Source of the DNA: Massospora cicadina | Taxonomy: Eukaryota > Entomophthoromycota > Entomophthoromycetes > Entomophthorales > Entomophthoraceae | NCBI GenBank assembly: GCA_022478985.1 | Contig: JAKSZP010004212.1 | Location: 1 to 64,000 of the forward strand | Direction: 5' to 3' | Length of the DNA: 64,000 nucleotides | Part shown: piece after piece, positions 1 through 10,204 of the stretch | Numbering within the stretch: the stretch's first letter is position 1 | Layout of the letters: every line of letters begins with the position of its first letter | Made by a program: the position numbers and the translations under genes | The notes under the pieces: generated by a model | Databases searched by the model: none | Seen by the model: the letters and a program-made list of their open reading frames with translations, nothing else | Told to the model about the DNA's origin: nothing

Positions 1-458
1 GTTTTTATTTCAATTTTTCCCCAAAATCCTCCTGATTTTGAAAGTATTTTACCACCAATAAACTTAGCAATAGAAGAGATGCCCTAGAGGTATAAATACT
101 GGCACCTGGCCTATTGACTGATCATAATATATCCTCTTAATAAAAAGATATTTTATTTTATCCCTTTCCTAATTTTGTTCAGAATCCTTTCTTTGAGAGT
201 GCTGACAAGCTGGAAGTGCCAAACAGCTTGTATCTATCCCTGCCTCAGAAGCCATTCCCAATTACAAAGAAAATATTAATCCCAAATTTGACCAGAAGAG
301 TTGGGGCTATTTTAATAAGTCTAGTGAGATTTGAACAGTCCAAATACTGTAAGCCACTGGCAAGATTGAGGATTAAATGGATGAACTTCTTTTTCAATTT
401 AGCATGCAGGATTTTAATTTTAAAGCGAGCTATCCTCAGAACTTCACAGAGAGACTAA
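1..458 (+). mobile_element. Possible LTR tail and gag-like start of a decayed retroelement
   Basis: A TATA-like motif (tataaata, 91-98) is followed about 40 bp later by a poly(A) signal (aataaa, 139-144). That is the usual spacing of U3/R signals inside an LTR. An open frame then runs from about 213 to 458 (80 codons, no ATG at its left edge) and encodes a basic, Leu/Ile-rich peptide that I do not recognise. The arrangement resembles the stretch at 62.9-63.9 kb, where TATA, AATAAA and a gag-like frame occur in the same order. No terminal repeat partner is visible in the window, so the LTR reading is inference only. Confidence 0.25.
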
Positions 459-710
459 AGTAACATATACATTGTTTATCTTAATTCACCAGTTGAATTT
501 ACTATGGATAATGCAGTTATATATCTCTATCTAGAGTAACTTTATTGGTAACTATACTTGAACCTTATAATCATACAAGTTGCAAACATATTCTATGCCC
601 AGGTGGTGTATAAGTATTATTAAAAAGCATTTAATACCCATGATTCACTACAGTTTCTATAGATTTTCAAAAGACACAAATCCACTATTAAGATTTTATA
701 TTATTATTTT

Positions 711-1301
711 TGGGTTTCTGCCAGATGCACTCTCTGGTGCTAACGCTGGGAAAAACCAATATGGTGGCTGACTGCAGGAGGCTATGGTCAGCCAAGAGGA
801 CAGGGGCAGCTTTGGGCGCAAGGTTGGATGAAACTTTGTTTATTAGAATAAATTAAAACTTAAAAAGATAAGATAAAATTATATCCTATTGAAATAGTAC
901 TTTATTATATTAATATGCATTGATTTTTATAGAGTGTGTGGGAACATGGTGCCTCAAAGATCGCCATGACTCCTTCCATTCAGGATCTCTCCTGGTCTTC
1001 TGGATTGACCACTGTTTTGAACCTTACTCAGATCTTGCCACCCTCGTGACTGGATCAATGGAAAACCTCACTTCACACGACTCAGGAAATGGGGATGTTA
1101 ACTCAGGAACTGGGGATGTAGAGATTCCCCCAAATTTGGAGTAATTTATGTAAAACCCCAAATTTAGTATACCAAGCATAAATCATAGAGTCAAACCCCA
1201 TTCTTGAACTTATTAAGCCATTAGGCATTTGTGCCCCTCAAATAAAGGTATCAACCATTCCCTGGACAAGGCTTTCATATAATCCAGGGAGAATCCCGAC
1301 A
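711..1301 (-). repeat. LTR (left copy; 3' LTR in minus orientation)
   Basis: This 591-bp copy pairs with 3336-3924 at high identity; long blocks such as the stretch around 840-960 match almost base for base. It starts TGGGTTTCTGCC and ends ...ATCCCGACA on the plus strand. A purine-rich minus-strand tract (GCTTGGGGGATC, about 1302-1313) next to its inner edge is the likely polypurine tract. Confidence 0.75.
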
Positions 1302-1510
1302 GATCCCCCAAGCCTTGTCCTAGAGGAGCAAGTTGTGGCCTGAGGGTTAAGGTAGATGGAGGACAAAAGTTTGGGGGCGTACAGAGCCTCAGGCTTGATG
1401 CAGAACAGGTTGGTGATGCCAGTGTTTCAGAATGAGGCCACCACAATATTGTCAACAGTAAAGACATAGACAATGATGGTGCTGCAGATTGGGGCGATTC
1501 TGGGATCTTG

Positions 1511-1965
1511 CTAACATAATTCGTTTCCCCAAAAGTTAAGCGTGGCATGCTCTTGGAGGTAAACCTCTGTGGTAAAGCACTCAGATTGTTCTTTGAAAAA
1601 GGTAGTTTCAAGTTCCTCAATCCACAATCTGCTGCTGGCTGAGCAATCTAGTCTTTCGAGGTGGCTGGCTTTGAGCTGCCTTCTGGTTTTGAGGTAAATC
1701 ACCTTGAGGTCAGATAACTTCAGCCTAAGCTGCAAGTTGTCAATCTTGAGCATTTTGATCTGGTCAGTCTTGTCCCAGATCTCCAACTGCAGGTCAGACA
1801 GCAGCCTCCATTCCTGGATAGCTTCTGACTTAGAGGCTTTCAACTCCTCCTCCAACTGCATTATCCTTTCACACGCCTCCTGCGCCATCTTGGCCATTCT
1901 GGTCTAAGCCTTTTTAAGCTTCCAGTTCAACTCATTTACCACCTGAACCTGGAATCTTTTGATCA
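1511..1965 (-). pseudogene. Coiled-coil protein remnant of the non-autonomous LTR element
   Basis: The minus-strand frame from about 1965 to 1511 is interrupted by one stop near 1905. Its open part (1511-1897, 128 codons) has a strong heptad character: RIMQLEEELKASKSEAIQEW, then an IKMLKIDNLQLRLKLSDLK stretch. This looks like a multimerising coiled coil and may be a structural gag-type protein used by a pol-less element. A host-derived coiled-coil segment captured between LTRs is also possible. Confidence 0.4.
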
Positions 1966-2397
1966 CCTTATCCGCCAATAGATCCAGGTGAAGTTCAAAG
2001 GAAGTGTCATCATCAGGGATCTGCGTAGGTGAGTGACCCCGTGAGTTTTTAAGATTACCAAACAACTGTAGGGTGTAGCCCCTTGAAAATTTTGGCAGGG
2101 AGGCCTTTTCAAATGATGCTAAGCTATCATCTCAGGATTGGGGTGAGAAAATCTCACTTGCGACCAAAAGTGACCCATGCAACAAATTTTGAGAGGGAAA
2201 TTCAAAGTGGGCTAAAAGGTTGGCATTAGTAGTGGAGGTAATGTCAGCTGGTCCCTTGAGCTTCACTTTTTCAGGGCCCTCCTTTTTGTTGGGATCAGCG
2301 CTATCCCAATCTGAGGGCTGAACCAGGTAATCTTGATATTTTGTTTTAGTAATATCTGACCCAATCTCAGGAGGGAAGCCATTGAAGTTGAAAAGTG

Positions 2398-2667
2398 TTA
2401 TATTTGCCTGAAAGAAGTCATTGAGCTTATCACAAATGGTGCAAAGGTAAGTCCCAGGTATTTTGTCTGGCGTTTGTAGTGCATCGTCACACCAATTGTT
2501 TTTGAGGCTTCCAGAAAATTCCTGAAGTTTACTGCCTTCATCAAGATTGGAAGCTGCTTCTTGACTTGTCCCAATTTCATCAATTTGGTGTTGTCAATGC
2601 TCACTGGCACATTTGATTTGTCATTCAGCACATTTGGGTTCAAATTGGTTATGCGCTTTGTTTCCAC
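2398..2667 (-). pseudogene. Basic ORF fragment inside the non-autonomous LTR element
   Basis: An 89-codon minus-strand frame between the two other internal frames of the 711-3924 element. It is Lys/Asn-rich with no motif I can name. It is probably a remnant of the same internal protein, cut off by stops downstream. Confidence 0.25.
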
Positions 2668-2803
2668 TTTCTGCTCTGAAGCAGCAAAGTGGGAAATGAC
2701 ATTGAGAGGAAAATTTTGCTTTTTATTATCTAAATAAATATTAGTGTTAGTATTAAAATTAATTGTTTTTGTTAAAATTTAAGCACTTAGATTATTTTGA
2801 TCT

Positions 2804-3276
2804 TTATCTTTTCAACTGGAGGATGTGTTGTAGCTTGGCCAATTTCTTTTTGATTTTGTTCAAAGCCAAAAGGGTTTTGAACATTTTTCTCTCATCACAG
2901 TAGACAGGTCCTACCGTCCAATAGTCATTACACTGGGTAAATATTTCAAAGGCTTCTTCTCTCCTAGCATCCCACATCCTCTTGAAACGTGATGCTTGAT
3001 CCCTGTAATAAAATATTGCCTTCATTATTCTTTTTTCTTTATGATGCTGGCATTTTTGCTCAATAACATCTTTTTCAAATTCTTCAGGCGTTTTTAACAG
3101 GTCAAGCAAAGAATTCGATTGACTGGGAGTTCTGAAGTGTATGAAGTCTTCTGGGACTTCTCAAAGGATTTCTTTGGAAAGTTGGTCTCCATTGTTACTG
3201 GGTCATGGCCGTTCCAGAGTAGGTAGGTCAGAAGATCATCATCTGGAGTGCTTGCTGTAGGTTGGTTTTCACCCAA
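2804..3276 (-). pseudogene. Gag-like N-terminal frame of the non-autonomous element, frameshifted
   Basis: Two overlapping minus-strand frames (3094-3276 and 2804-3109) lie just inside the 5' LTR, where gag normally starts. The downstream one is rich in Lys and Glu and looks helical (for example ...DQASRFKRMWDARREEAF...). The frame change near 3100 suggests an indel in a formerly single ORF. No zinc knuckle or protease motif is seen. I do not recognise the family, and the gag assignment rests on position and composition. Confidence 0.35.
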
Positions 3277-3312
3277 GGTTGAGGTAACTTCTCAGAGTGC
3301 GCCTTGTAAGCC

Positions 3313-3330
3313 CCCATGTAGTGAGCACCA
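3313..3330 (-). promoter_or_regulatory. Candidate tRNA primer-binding site
   Basis: On the minus strand this reads TGGTGCTCACTACATGGG and lies 5 nt inside the 5' LTR. It starts with TGG, as expected for complementarity to a tRNA 3'-CCA end. A similar start (TGGTGCTGATAACG) lies next to the probable LTR near 63.14 kb, and a diverged one lies inside the right LTR of the 45.5-kb element. Confidence 0.5.
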
Positions 3331-3335
3331 GATAT

Positions 3336-3924
3336 TGGGTTTCTGCCAGATGCGCTTGCTGGTGCTAACTCTAAGAACCCAATATGGTGGCTGACTGAAT
3401 GAGGCTATGATCAGCTGAGAGGACAGGGGCAGCTTTAGGCGCAAGGTTGGATGAGACTTTGTTTATTAGAATAAATTAAAACTTAAATAAAGATAAGATA
3501 AAATTATATCCTATTGAAATAGTACTCTATTATATTAATATGCATTGATTTTTATAGAGTGTGTGGGAACATGGTGCCTCAAGGATCATTGTGGCTACAT
3601 CCATTCAGGATCTCTCCTAGTCATCTGGATTGACCACCGTTTTGAACCTTACTTATATCTCACCGCCCTCATGACTGGATCAATGGAAACCTCACTTCAC
3701 ATGACTCAGGAAATGGGGATGTAAACTCAGGAACTGGGGATGTAAAGATTCCCCAAATTTGGAGTAATTTATGTAAAACTTTGAATTTGGTATACCAGTG
3801 GAAATCATAGAGCCAAACCCCATTCTCAAACTTAATAAGCCATTTGGCATTTGTGCCCCTCAAATAAAGGTATTGACCATTTCTCTGGACAAGGCTTTCA
3901 TCTAATCCTGGGAGAATCCTGACA
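3336..3924 (-). repeat. LTR (right copy; 5' LTR in minus orientation)
   Basis: Partner of 711-1301, with the same TGGGTTTCTGCC start and ...ATCCTGACA end. It abuts the primer-binding-site candidate at 3313-3330. The two copies differ by scattered substitutions, so the element is not brand new. Confidence 0.75.
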
Positions 3925-3935
3925 CTCTTAAAGAA

Positions 3936-3947
3936 AGAATAACCACT
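3936..3947. repeat. Target-site duplication, left copy (AGAATAACCACT)
   Basis: A 12-bp sequence repeated exactly at 5879-5890 flanks the ORF1-only LINE at 3948-5878. It belongs to the first satellite unit, whose repeat continues after the right copy. Confidence 0.7.
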
Positions 3948-3968
3948 TCAAAAAAGCTCTTTTTCCGC

Positions 3969-4817
3969 TTGATCTCACTTTTGAGCAATTTTATAAGAAA
4001 GTTTATTTTACCACCACCAACTGGCCACACTAGTTTATATATATATATGTCTGCAGATCCACCGCCTGCTGCTCCAATGTGGAGTAGTTGTGCTCTACCA
4101 CCTAGCATTTTCCGCCCTGTGTGCAAACACACTTGCATGGGGTCAAATAGCCCACCATCTTTTTATAGCTGTTTTGTCCCCCCACAAGACTTAGCGCTTT
4201 ACCTGGAACATATCCACCCTTCTCACCCCCATCTTCTCACCCTCCCTTGCTCCAATATCCAATTTTGCTTACAAGTTGACTATGGGCATTTATTCCTGTA
4301 TACTGAAAAGGCAATTATTGAACTTGCCACCGCTGAATTTGCACCAGCTGGCTTTATTGATTTCCACCCATTTAAGGGCTATTTTGATATTGGCTTCCAG
4401 TCAGATGAGGATGCTGCAGCAGCGGCCTCTACTCCCCTTATTTTTAAAAACAAATCCATACCTACTACCCAAACTATCATCCCTTTAGACACCAAAATGA
4501 TGGTGTCTTTTGATCCATTTCTTCCCACCTCCCATCCCAAATCTTATATGAACAGTTGATGGTAGAGCTTATGGCTTATGGCACTCAACCCAACCTCATC
4601 TTCACTGTTCTCTCTGGTGCTTAACGCCTTTCTGCACCTCGCGCCACTGCCACCATAATCCCACACCACCCTCCATAGCCCAACAAATCCCCCTTATGCT
4701 CATATTGCAGCAGCACCTGAGCATTTCTTTTGGGCTCAGGTGGATAATGGTCACCATATTTGTCCCCTCTGTTTTAGACTTGACCATTCAAAAAATCCTG
4801 CCCCCAAGCCACTTCCT
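3969..4817 (+). pseudogene. LINE ORF1-like protein, N-terminal part, broken
   Basis: An open frame runs 3969-4559 (first ATG near 4047) and is Pro-rich at its start. It continues with a helical/beta region that resembles the RNA-binding ORF1 of the LINE at 34525-35760 in layout. After stops at about 4557-4570 a second frame carries a CPLCFRLDH motif at 4761-4787. This matches the start of a CCHC zinc knuckle, but the last Cys is replaced. Nucleic-acid binding for the LINE particle is the expected role. Frames are broken, so no intact product is made. Confidence 0.45.
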
Positions 4818-4995
4818 CTTGTGTGGATTCTAAGCTATATTTAGCGGATTCTGAATGGAGCGTTTTGTTGTCCCCTATCACTCAACGTTCTTGTTTGATG
4901 GGCCAGAGTGGGAAATTGGCCCCCACCAAATTACTTGCCCACATTAACCCACCCAATATAACCCATGCCAATCAGTCTCAGGCCTGTACTACCAT

Positions 4996-5537
4996 TTGCA
5001 CCCAAGCAGCCCATTTGACTCCTACACACCTGAATTCATCATCCACTATTTTTTGAACAAGAATTTATGGGACTTATTGGCTGAGATTGATGAATCAGGT
5101 AATATCATCACAAATGAGGAATCTGATGGACCTCTCAGCCAACTTGATTATGGCTGGGCCAAAGTTTACAATTCTGATTTTGACAAAATCCTATCCCCAA
5201 AGAGATTTGCTTCTAAACCCAATGCCATCCCATACCAAAGCGACCAACAGTTTGCCTTAGCAGCGGTGGCCTCAACCCGTTGCCCTAACCTCTGCAAAGC
5301 AGTGGCCCAATCAGTTTCTCAATACAATCAAGGGATGACCACACTTGACTTCCCCCCTGATTTCCCCAAAGCTGCATGAGGTGAAATCACCAAATTGTTT
5401 AAAGAAGCTGAAGCTACTGTCATACATGTGGCAAAGCTAGCAGCATTCAACCCATCAGCTAAAATCACCCAGCAAACAATATCCAATTTTGCCCAACTCC
5501 ACAAAGCCCACATTCAAGCTGATCATCATCTAGTGTA
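4996..5537 (+). pseudogene. LINE ORF1-like protein, C-terminal helical part, one in-frame TGA
   Basis: The frame is open from about 4996 to 5537 except for a TGA at 5377-5379. It encodes an acidic then helical region, and the part after the stop is Ala/Lys/Glu-rich and coiled-coil-like. It follows the zinc-knuckle remnant, as the C-terminus of ORF1 should. A single TGA at a place where readthrough restores a long frame fits a CGA-to-TGA change. Confidence 0.4.
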
Positions 5538-5890
5538 ATTAGTTAAAGCTATCTTCCAAGCTGAACTTGAAGATGAAAATCAATTTTTCACTGACCTCCC
5601 TACCACGCTGATGCCCCAACGCCCTGGCTCACTGTTTTTGTCCGTTTCTACAGTGAGGCTGATTCTGTCATGAAGAATATGTCTGTAGAAGAGCTGCCAG
5701 ACCCCCCCTCACCCTCTTCCATGATGGGTTAGCAGTATTCCACTCCCTGCCTGGTTGAAGATTTTATTTTTTGGTTTTATTGTTCCATTTGTTTGTTTGT
5801 TCAGTTCTTTTGCTCATTGAGTATCAGTAATGTCCATCCCCTGGTTGGTGTACCTTGAATAAATTTTAAAATTTAAATAGAATAACCACT

Positions 5891-6115
5891 CAGCCAAATC
5901 TAATTGCTCAATCAAATCAACCAAAACCCACCAACCACTCAGCTAAACCTAACTGAATTTATCATATCAACTAATAACTAATTACCCCCAAAACTAAACT
6001 GTGTCCTATTGATTCAACAAAAAGCCATCAACCACTCAACCAAACAAAATAAACCTATTAAATCAATCAAATAACACCAAACTGTTACCTGAAACATCTC
6101 TCTATATTTAAAATC
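5891..6115 (+). repeat. Degenerate ~50-bp satellite, forward units
   Basis: About four units of 43-54 bp each contain an aaccactcagccaaa-type core, followed by a cct-atcaaatcaacc-type half. They continue the sequence interrupted by the half-LINE, whose left target copy (aataaccact) is the beginning of a unit. The same unit is seen in the forward direction at 7700-8095 and inverted at 7345-7665 and 11595-11720. Confidence 0.55.
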
Positions 6116-6120
6116 ATTGT

Positions 6121-6884
6121 TGTCAGACATTTGCCCTCCCAAATTCAAGATAAGAATGTTGTAGGTCAAAATTGGCCAAAAAGGGAAATTTCAGACATTT
6201 ATAATTCAGTGATAATGATAACAATGATTCAAATATTAATAATGATGAAATCAGCCAAAAGACCCTGATAATTCTTGGTGGAACCTCACAAAGTGGACAA
6301 CACTTTTACAAATACTAACTGAGCAAAAAGCACCAAATCAGAAAGTCAAATTTCTCTGACTCTTCAGGAAACCCTGGGGAGTCAATTGAAGGCTTCTCCC
6401 CATGTTCTGACTAGTTCACAGCCAGCACCTAAGTGGGGACTGCCCCCTTTTATAGGCTTGTCAGGGGTCCCCCAAGGTGCAATAAATTTCTTTAAAGGGG
6501 ATTGGCTTCAATTTATTAAATCATTACCCCACAGGTATGTAATGCCAAAAATTAACTCCCCATCTGACATTCAGCCAAAGTGAAGTGAGTTTTCTGAGCT
6601 TCAATAGGCTGAATTTGCATATTTACCTATTTAGACTGTACCAAGCTGATCCAAATTTACCATTGAATTACCTTTGACCCTCAATACCAGTTTAAATACT
6701 GAATGGTTGGATATCGAGGGATTCATTTCTTATCCCTCAAGGCCATAATAAAAGTGTAAAAACACAACTTTCTAGTTTTATAGGGTTATTTATTTTTTAT
6801 TATTATTAGTGGTTTAATCCCCTTCATTTATTGGAGTTTAGGCCTAATTAGCACCAGCAAGTGAAAATGTCCTAAAATCCAACA
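6121..6884. mobile_element. Solo LTR, 764 bp, with perfect 5-bp target duplication
   Basis: Starts TGTCAGACAT and ends ATCCAACA, and is flanked on both sides by ATTGT (6116-6120 and 6885-6889). It contains a poly(A)-signal-like block (ccataataaaagtg, about 6752) but no coding potential of note. TG...CA ends plus a 5-bp duplication are the hallmarks of an LTR left after LTR-LTR recombination. It landed inside the 50-bp satellite. Confidence 0.7.
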
Positions 6885-6889
6885 ATTGT

Positions 6890-7340
6890 AATTGTGACAT
6901 ATCTTCCAAACCACTAAATCAACTTCTACTTAAATTGCCAAAAGTATTTATTAATTAGGGGGACCAAATTGAGCAGTTTTTTTAAAATTATATAAACCTA
7001 ACATCCAGATACATGTACTTTTCTACGGTATTTAAAGTTTATCAGATGATAACCTCACACTGACATAGCCTATAGGCTGTGCAAGCACTACTCTTGAGCG
7101 ATTCGGACTAACAGCTCCGCTGTTGCCCTTGTGGCTGGTGAGCTGATTATTCTAACTTTACTTAATCTACTTAAAACCATAATACTGATTTAATTTAGTT
7201 TCGGGTGAGCAATTTAATGAATTATTCGATAATATTTGCCAATACTTACCCACTCACCCAAATAGATTGACCCTATCAGACTCGAAGGTTTCAGATGTCA
7301 GTCAGTCAATAGGTATGTCAGTACGCCAGGAAATTTTTTT
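6890..7340. other. AT-rich spacer with two short palindromes
   Basis: No gene is seen here. A perfect 12-bp palindrome (AGCCTATAGGCT, 7067-7078) and a short hairpin (AACAGC-tcc-GCTGTT, 7110-7124) lie in an unusually GC-rich 80-bp island. I checked this for a tRNA cloverleaf and could not build one. The edges resemble weak satellite units. Confidence 0.3.
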
Positions 7341-7344
7341 ATTA

Positions 7345-7665
7345 AGTAGATGTTTTGTTTGGCAGTTTGGTGTTATTTAATTTATTCAATAGGATCAATG
7401 GTTTGACAAGCGATTTGTAGTTATTTGGTTGATTTGATAAGTTTAAAATCAATAATCTTGATAAACAGATGGTGATTTATCGATTCAATAAGTTCAATTG
7501 TTTTGGCTAAACGCGTAGCGGCTAACTGGATAATTTGATAAGCTCAATAATCTTAGTTTCGGTTATACAGATGGTGATTTGGTCAATTTATAGGTTCATT
7601 GGGCTTTTTCGGCGGTTGATGCTTTTTAGATGATTTGATAGGTAAAATGGTTTTGACTAATTGGT
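7345..7665 (-). repeat. ~50-bp satellite, inverted units
   Basis: About six units of 48-52 bp each contain a tggttgatttgataag-type end and a tcaatggttttggctaa-type start, which is the reverse complement of the forward units at 7700-8095. Spacing between successive ttgataag-like blocks is close to 50 bp. Divergence between units is high, so the array is old. Confidence 0.6.
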
Positions 7666-7699
7666 CAGTGATGCCGATGACTGACATACTACCTAATTT

Positions 7700-8095
7700 G
7701 ACATGATATTTTAACTTATAGAATTAACCAAATCACCACCATTGTTTAGCCAAAATCAGTAAATTTATCAATTCAACCAAATTACCATCCACTTAGCCAA
7801 AACCATTGAGCCTATCAAATGATCCAAATAACCACCAAACCAATTACAAAACCATTGCACCTATCAAATCAACTGGTTACTCATCATATGCTCAATTTAA
7901 ATCATTGGACTTATCAAATCAACCATAAATCACTAATTGCTTGGAAACCATATAACCTAACAGATCAACCAAATCACCATCCGCATAGCATAGTCGAAAG
8001 TATTGAGCCTATCAAAATCCCAAATAATCACCATACCACTTGGCAAAACCATTGAGCCTATCAAATTACCTAAATAAGCCCAAACTGCTCAGCCG
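7700..8095 (+). repeat. ~50-bp satellite, forward units
   Basis: Seven or so successive units of 46-52 bp can be read from the recurring block cattgagcctatcaaat (near 7806, 8002 and 8052, with diverged copies near 7857, 7907 and 7953). Each unit continues with a caaccaaatcaccatcc-type half. Together with 7345-7665 they form a large imperfect inverted arrangement centred near 7.69 kb. The 78-codon open frame at 7819-8055 is a by-product of the repeat. Confidence 0.65.
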
Positions 8096-8099
8096 AAAC

Positions 8100-10140
8100 A
8101 GTATACCAATTCCGGTTGATGAAATATAATCATTTTTATATCTTGCAAATAACTTTTATTTATATTATACTAAAAATTTAAAAAATCTGCCCATGTTGAT
8201 CCTCCTAATCCATAAGCTATATGCGCCAAGTTTAGTCATTTTCAGCTCGCTTGTTTAGGTAAAATGTACCATGTATATATATACCCATAGTGATTTTTAT
8301 CTATAGAAACTGGTAGATTAAATCAAATAATCAAATCAATTGAAAAAGTTTAAAATCGAATGAAAAGGTTTAATGGTATGGATTTTTTTCATAAAAATGA
8401 AAAGTTTAACAAATATCTATTATATTATGTCGGGCACACTACCTAGGCCGTTACATTATAGATACCCTAGACTCTGGAAAATTATAGGGACTGAGAGGGA
8501 AAATAAGCCGCAAACCAAACGAAGGAGGCAAACTTGAAATCAGAATGAAATTATTAAAGTAACGTATTCAGTAAACTAATTCAAATCGAATTGCATCAGT
8601 TATATCCTACCAGTAGAGCAGATTGATGTTGAAAAGATTTGATTTTAGATCGGACCTTTATAGTTAGGATTGATAAGCGTAAACAAAATTATTGTAGCTC
8701 ATACTAAAGGCGGTATCAGATGAAGAGTTATTGGTCGGCGTCTAAAACTTTATAGGGATCCCTATACTAAATTTTAAGCCTGCAGTCTTTAAAGTTTAAG
8801 CGATATGAAGCTTGGCGAGTGGAACTTGTGTTACATATAGACAATAAGTAAACTCATAGAATACCTTATCAACCTAGATCATGTTTTAAACTCCACTTAA
8901 GCAAGGGTTGGTGAAATTAGGGAAATTGAATCACTCGATGGTAAACGAAAATGCTATAAGTAATCAGTATTGGGCAATAGATAAACTCAAACGTAAACAA
9001 CAAATTTAATTAAAATTTAAGAAAAGTTAAACGATACAAAGGGTAAGCGCACTTTAGCGTAGCACCTGGTTTACCTTAACTACATAATCTGAGGCGGGTT
9101 AAGCTAATGGTTTTCAAATCTAAAGGTTACGTTGGTTATTCAGTTGAGTACCCAACCTGATGCAGCAATGCTAATACGCTTATCAAACTAATATTTCAAA
9201 TTAATGAGTGGCACCTTTTTTGCTTAACGGATCTCAAATCTGAAATTGGAAGGTTAAATTCATGCGACTTGCTTGATTTTAGGCGCCTAAAAGTTTGGAA
9301 ACAGGTTTGATTGATTTCCAGCGCATGGTAGTGTTCCCACCCTCCCAAAAGCTCATTGGTTTTAAATGATCCTCAACAGTTATTATACTGAACCTTAGAT
9401 TAAGCTAAATTCGGTAGTCTCCAAACCTAACCGCAATGGAGAGATTATTCATCCAATGATTTCAAGTGGATAAAATCTAAATAATTTATGTGGCGATTCT
9501 ATTCAAAGATCGGGTTAGCTTATTAATCCGCATCAATTGGAGGTAAGGCTTAATTTCAAGTCACGTTTAGGTGGAGCATCTTGATTGGTTTAGCTTTAAA
9601 TGCGGTGCATGCCAGTTTACAATGGTAACATTAAGTGTTTGCTATCATTTCTGAAACTTTACTCAGATAACTCGGTTCGATTCACCTTTGACATTTATCA
9701 AACGAGTCATATTTAATAGCATATTTAGTTTTATCAGACCAAATACCAATTATAAAATGTCATTTAGTATCGCGATGCGCAGGTAGGGGTGTTAATCATA
9801 CCACGAATCAAGTAATGGTTGAGTTTAAAGTTATCAAATCAAAGTAAGATAGAAGCTGCCATCATTGGATCAGATTATTTTTGACACTCATTTGAATATT
9901 TAAATATTTAAATAAATAATTATAATTGTATCAAGTTACAATTTATAAGCAATTCAAACCAGCCTTAAGTTCACTGAGAGTAACTCGCTTTTTCCCTTAA
10001 ACAATTTGCTTAATCTAAACCGGTCTGATACAAAATTAAAATTGACAAATTAAACCGTTTCATTAAAACATGCAAGGAACCATCCACCCTCATGCAACTG
10101 GCATGGATGCATGTGGAGGACCCAAACCAAAGGCTGAGAT
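8100..10140. other. 2-kb non-repetitive, gene-poor sequence upstream of the acidic gene
   Basis: Six-frame reading shows no frame above 60 codons, no LTR ends, no RT or integrase motif and no satellite unit. Base composition is AT-rich but more even than in the TEs. It may hold distal regulatory DNA for the gene at 10205, but I see no specific site I can name. Confidence 0.5.
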
Positions 10141-10153
10141 TCGACATCGACTA

Positions 10154-10201
10154 CCAATAGCGTGGTATAAAAACCCATCGAATTGATAGACTGAATCATT
10201 C
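10154..10201 (+). promoter_or_regulatory. Core promoter of the acidic secreted protein gene (CCAAT, TATA, initiator-like)
   Basis: CCAAT occurs at 10154-10158, TATAAAAA at 10166-10173, and TCATTC at 10196-10201. The A at 10198 lies 32 nt after the first T of the TATA box, the canonical position for RNA polymerase II initiation. If transcription starts there, the 5' leader is only 7 nt before the ATG at 10205. The leader would be unusually short, so the true start may be slightly upstream. Confidence 0.55.
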
Positions 10202-10204
10202 AAG

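Larger units (their letters stand above)
711..3924 (-). mobile_element. Non-autonomous LTR retrotransposon (no pol), minus strand
   Basis: Two direct repeats of about 590 bp (711-1301 and 3336-3924) start with TG and end with CA and enclose about 2.03 kb. On the minus strand the 5' LTR begins TGTCAGGATTC. It is followed after 5 nt by a candidate primer-binding site reading TGGTGCTCACTACATGG, and a purine-rich tract abuts the other LTR. These signals fix the orientation. The internal region has only short coiled-coil or basic frames on the minus strand and no protease, RT or integrase motif. I find no clear 5-bp target duplication. A related element with similar minus-strand ends lies at 45512-53745. 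It would need an autonomous relative for movement. Confidence 0.7.
3948..5878 (+). mobile_element. ORF1-only LINE derivative (half-LINE), 1.93 kb
   Basis: The segment is bounded by an exact 12-bp duplication (AGAATAACCACT at 3936-3947 and 5879-5890). It ends in an A/T-rich tail with AATAAA (5860-5880) after the block aatgtccatcccctggt. That block is also found at the 3' ends of the LINEs at 34308-39592 (diverged) and 39739-41236. It codes for an ORF1-like nucleic-acid-binding protein in broken frames but has no endonuclease or RT. The simplest reading is a LINE that lost ORF2 by internal deletion and was mobilised in trans through the conserved 3' tail. Confidence 0.65.

Noticed and set aside
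706..3929. Target-site duplication for the 711-3924 LTR element
   Set aside because: Flanks ATTTT and CTCTT do not match; I could not find an alternative pair of ends that does.
6386..6583. 65-codon ORF inside the solo LTR at 6121-6884
   Set aside because: No motif, no ATG context, and it lies in LTR sequence.
7060..7145. Possible tRNA or small RNA gene in a GC-rich island
   Set aside because: No cloverleaf with acceptor, anticodon and T arms could be drawn; only short palindromes are present.
7819..8055. 78-codon ORF rich in Asn, His and Ile
   Set aside because: It is generated by the forward 50-bp satellite units, which lack stops in this frame.
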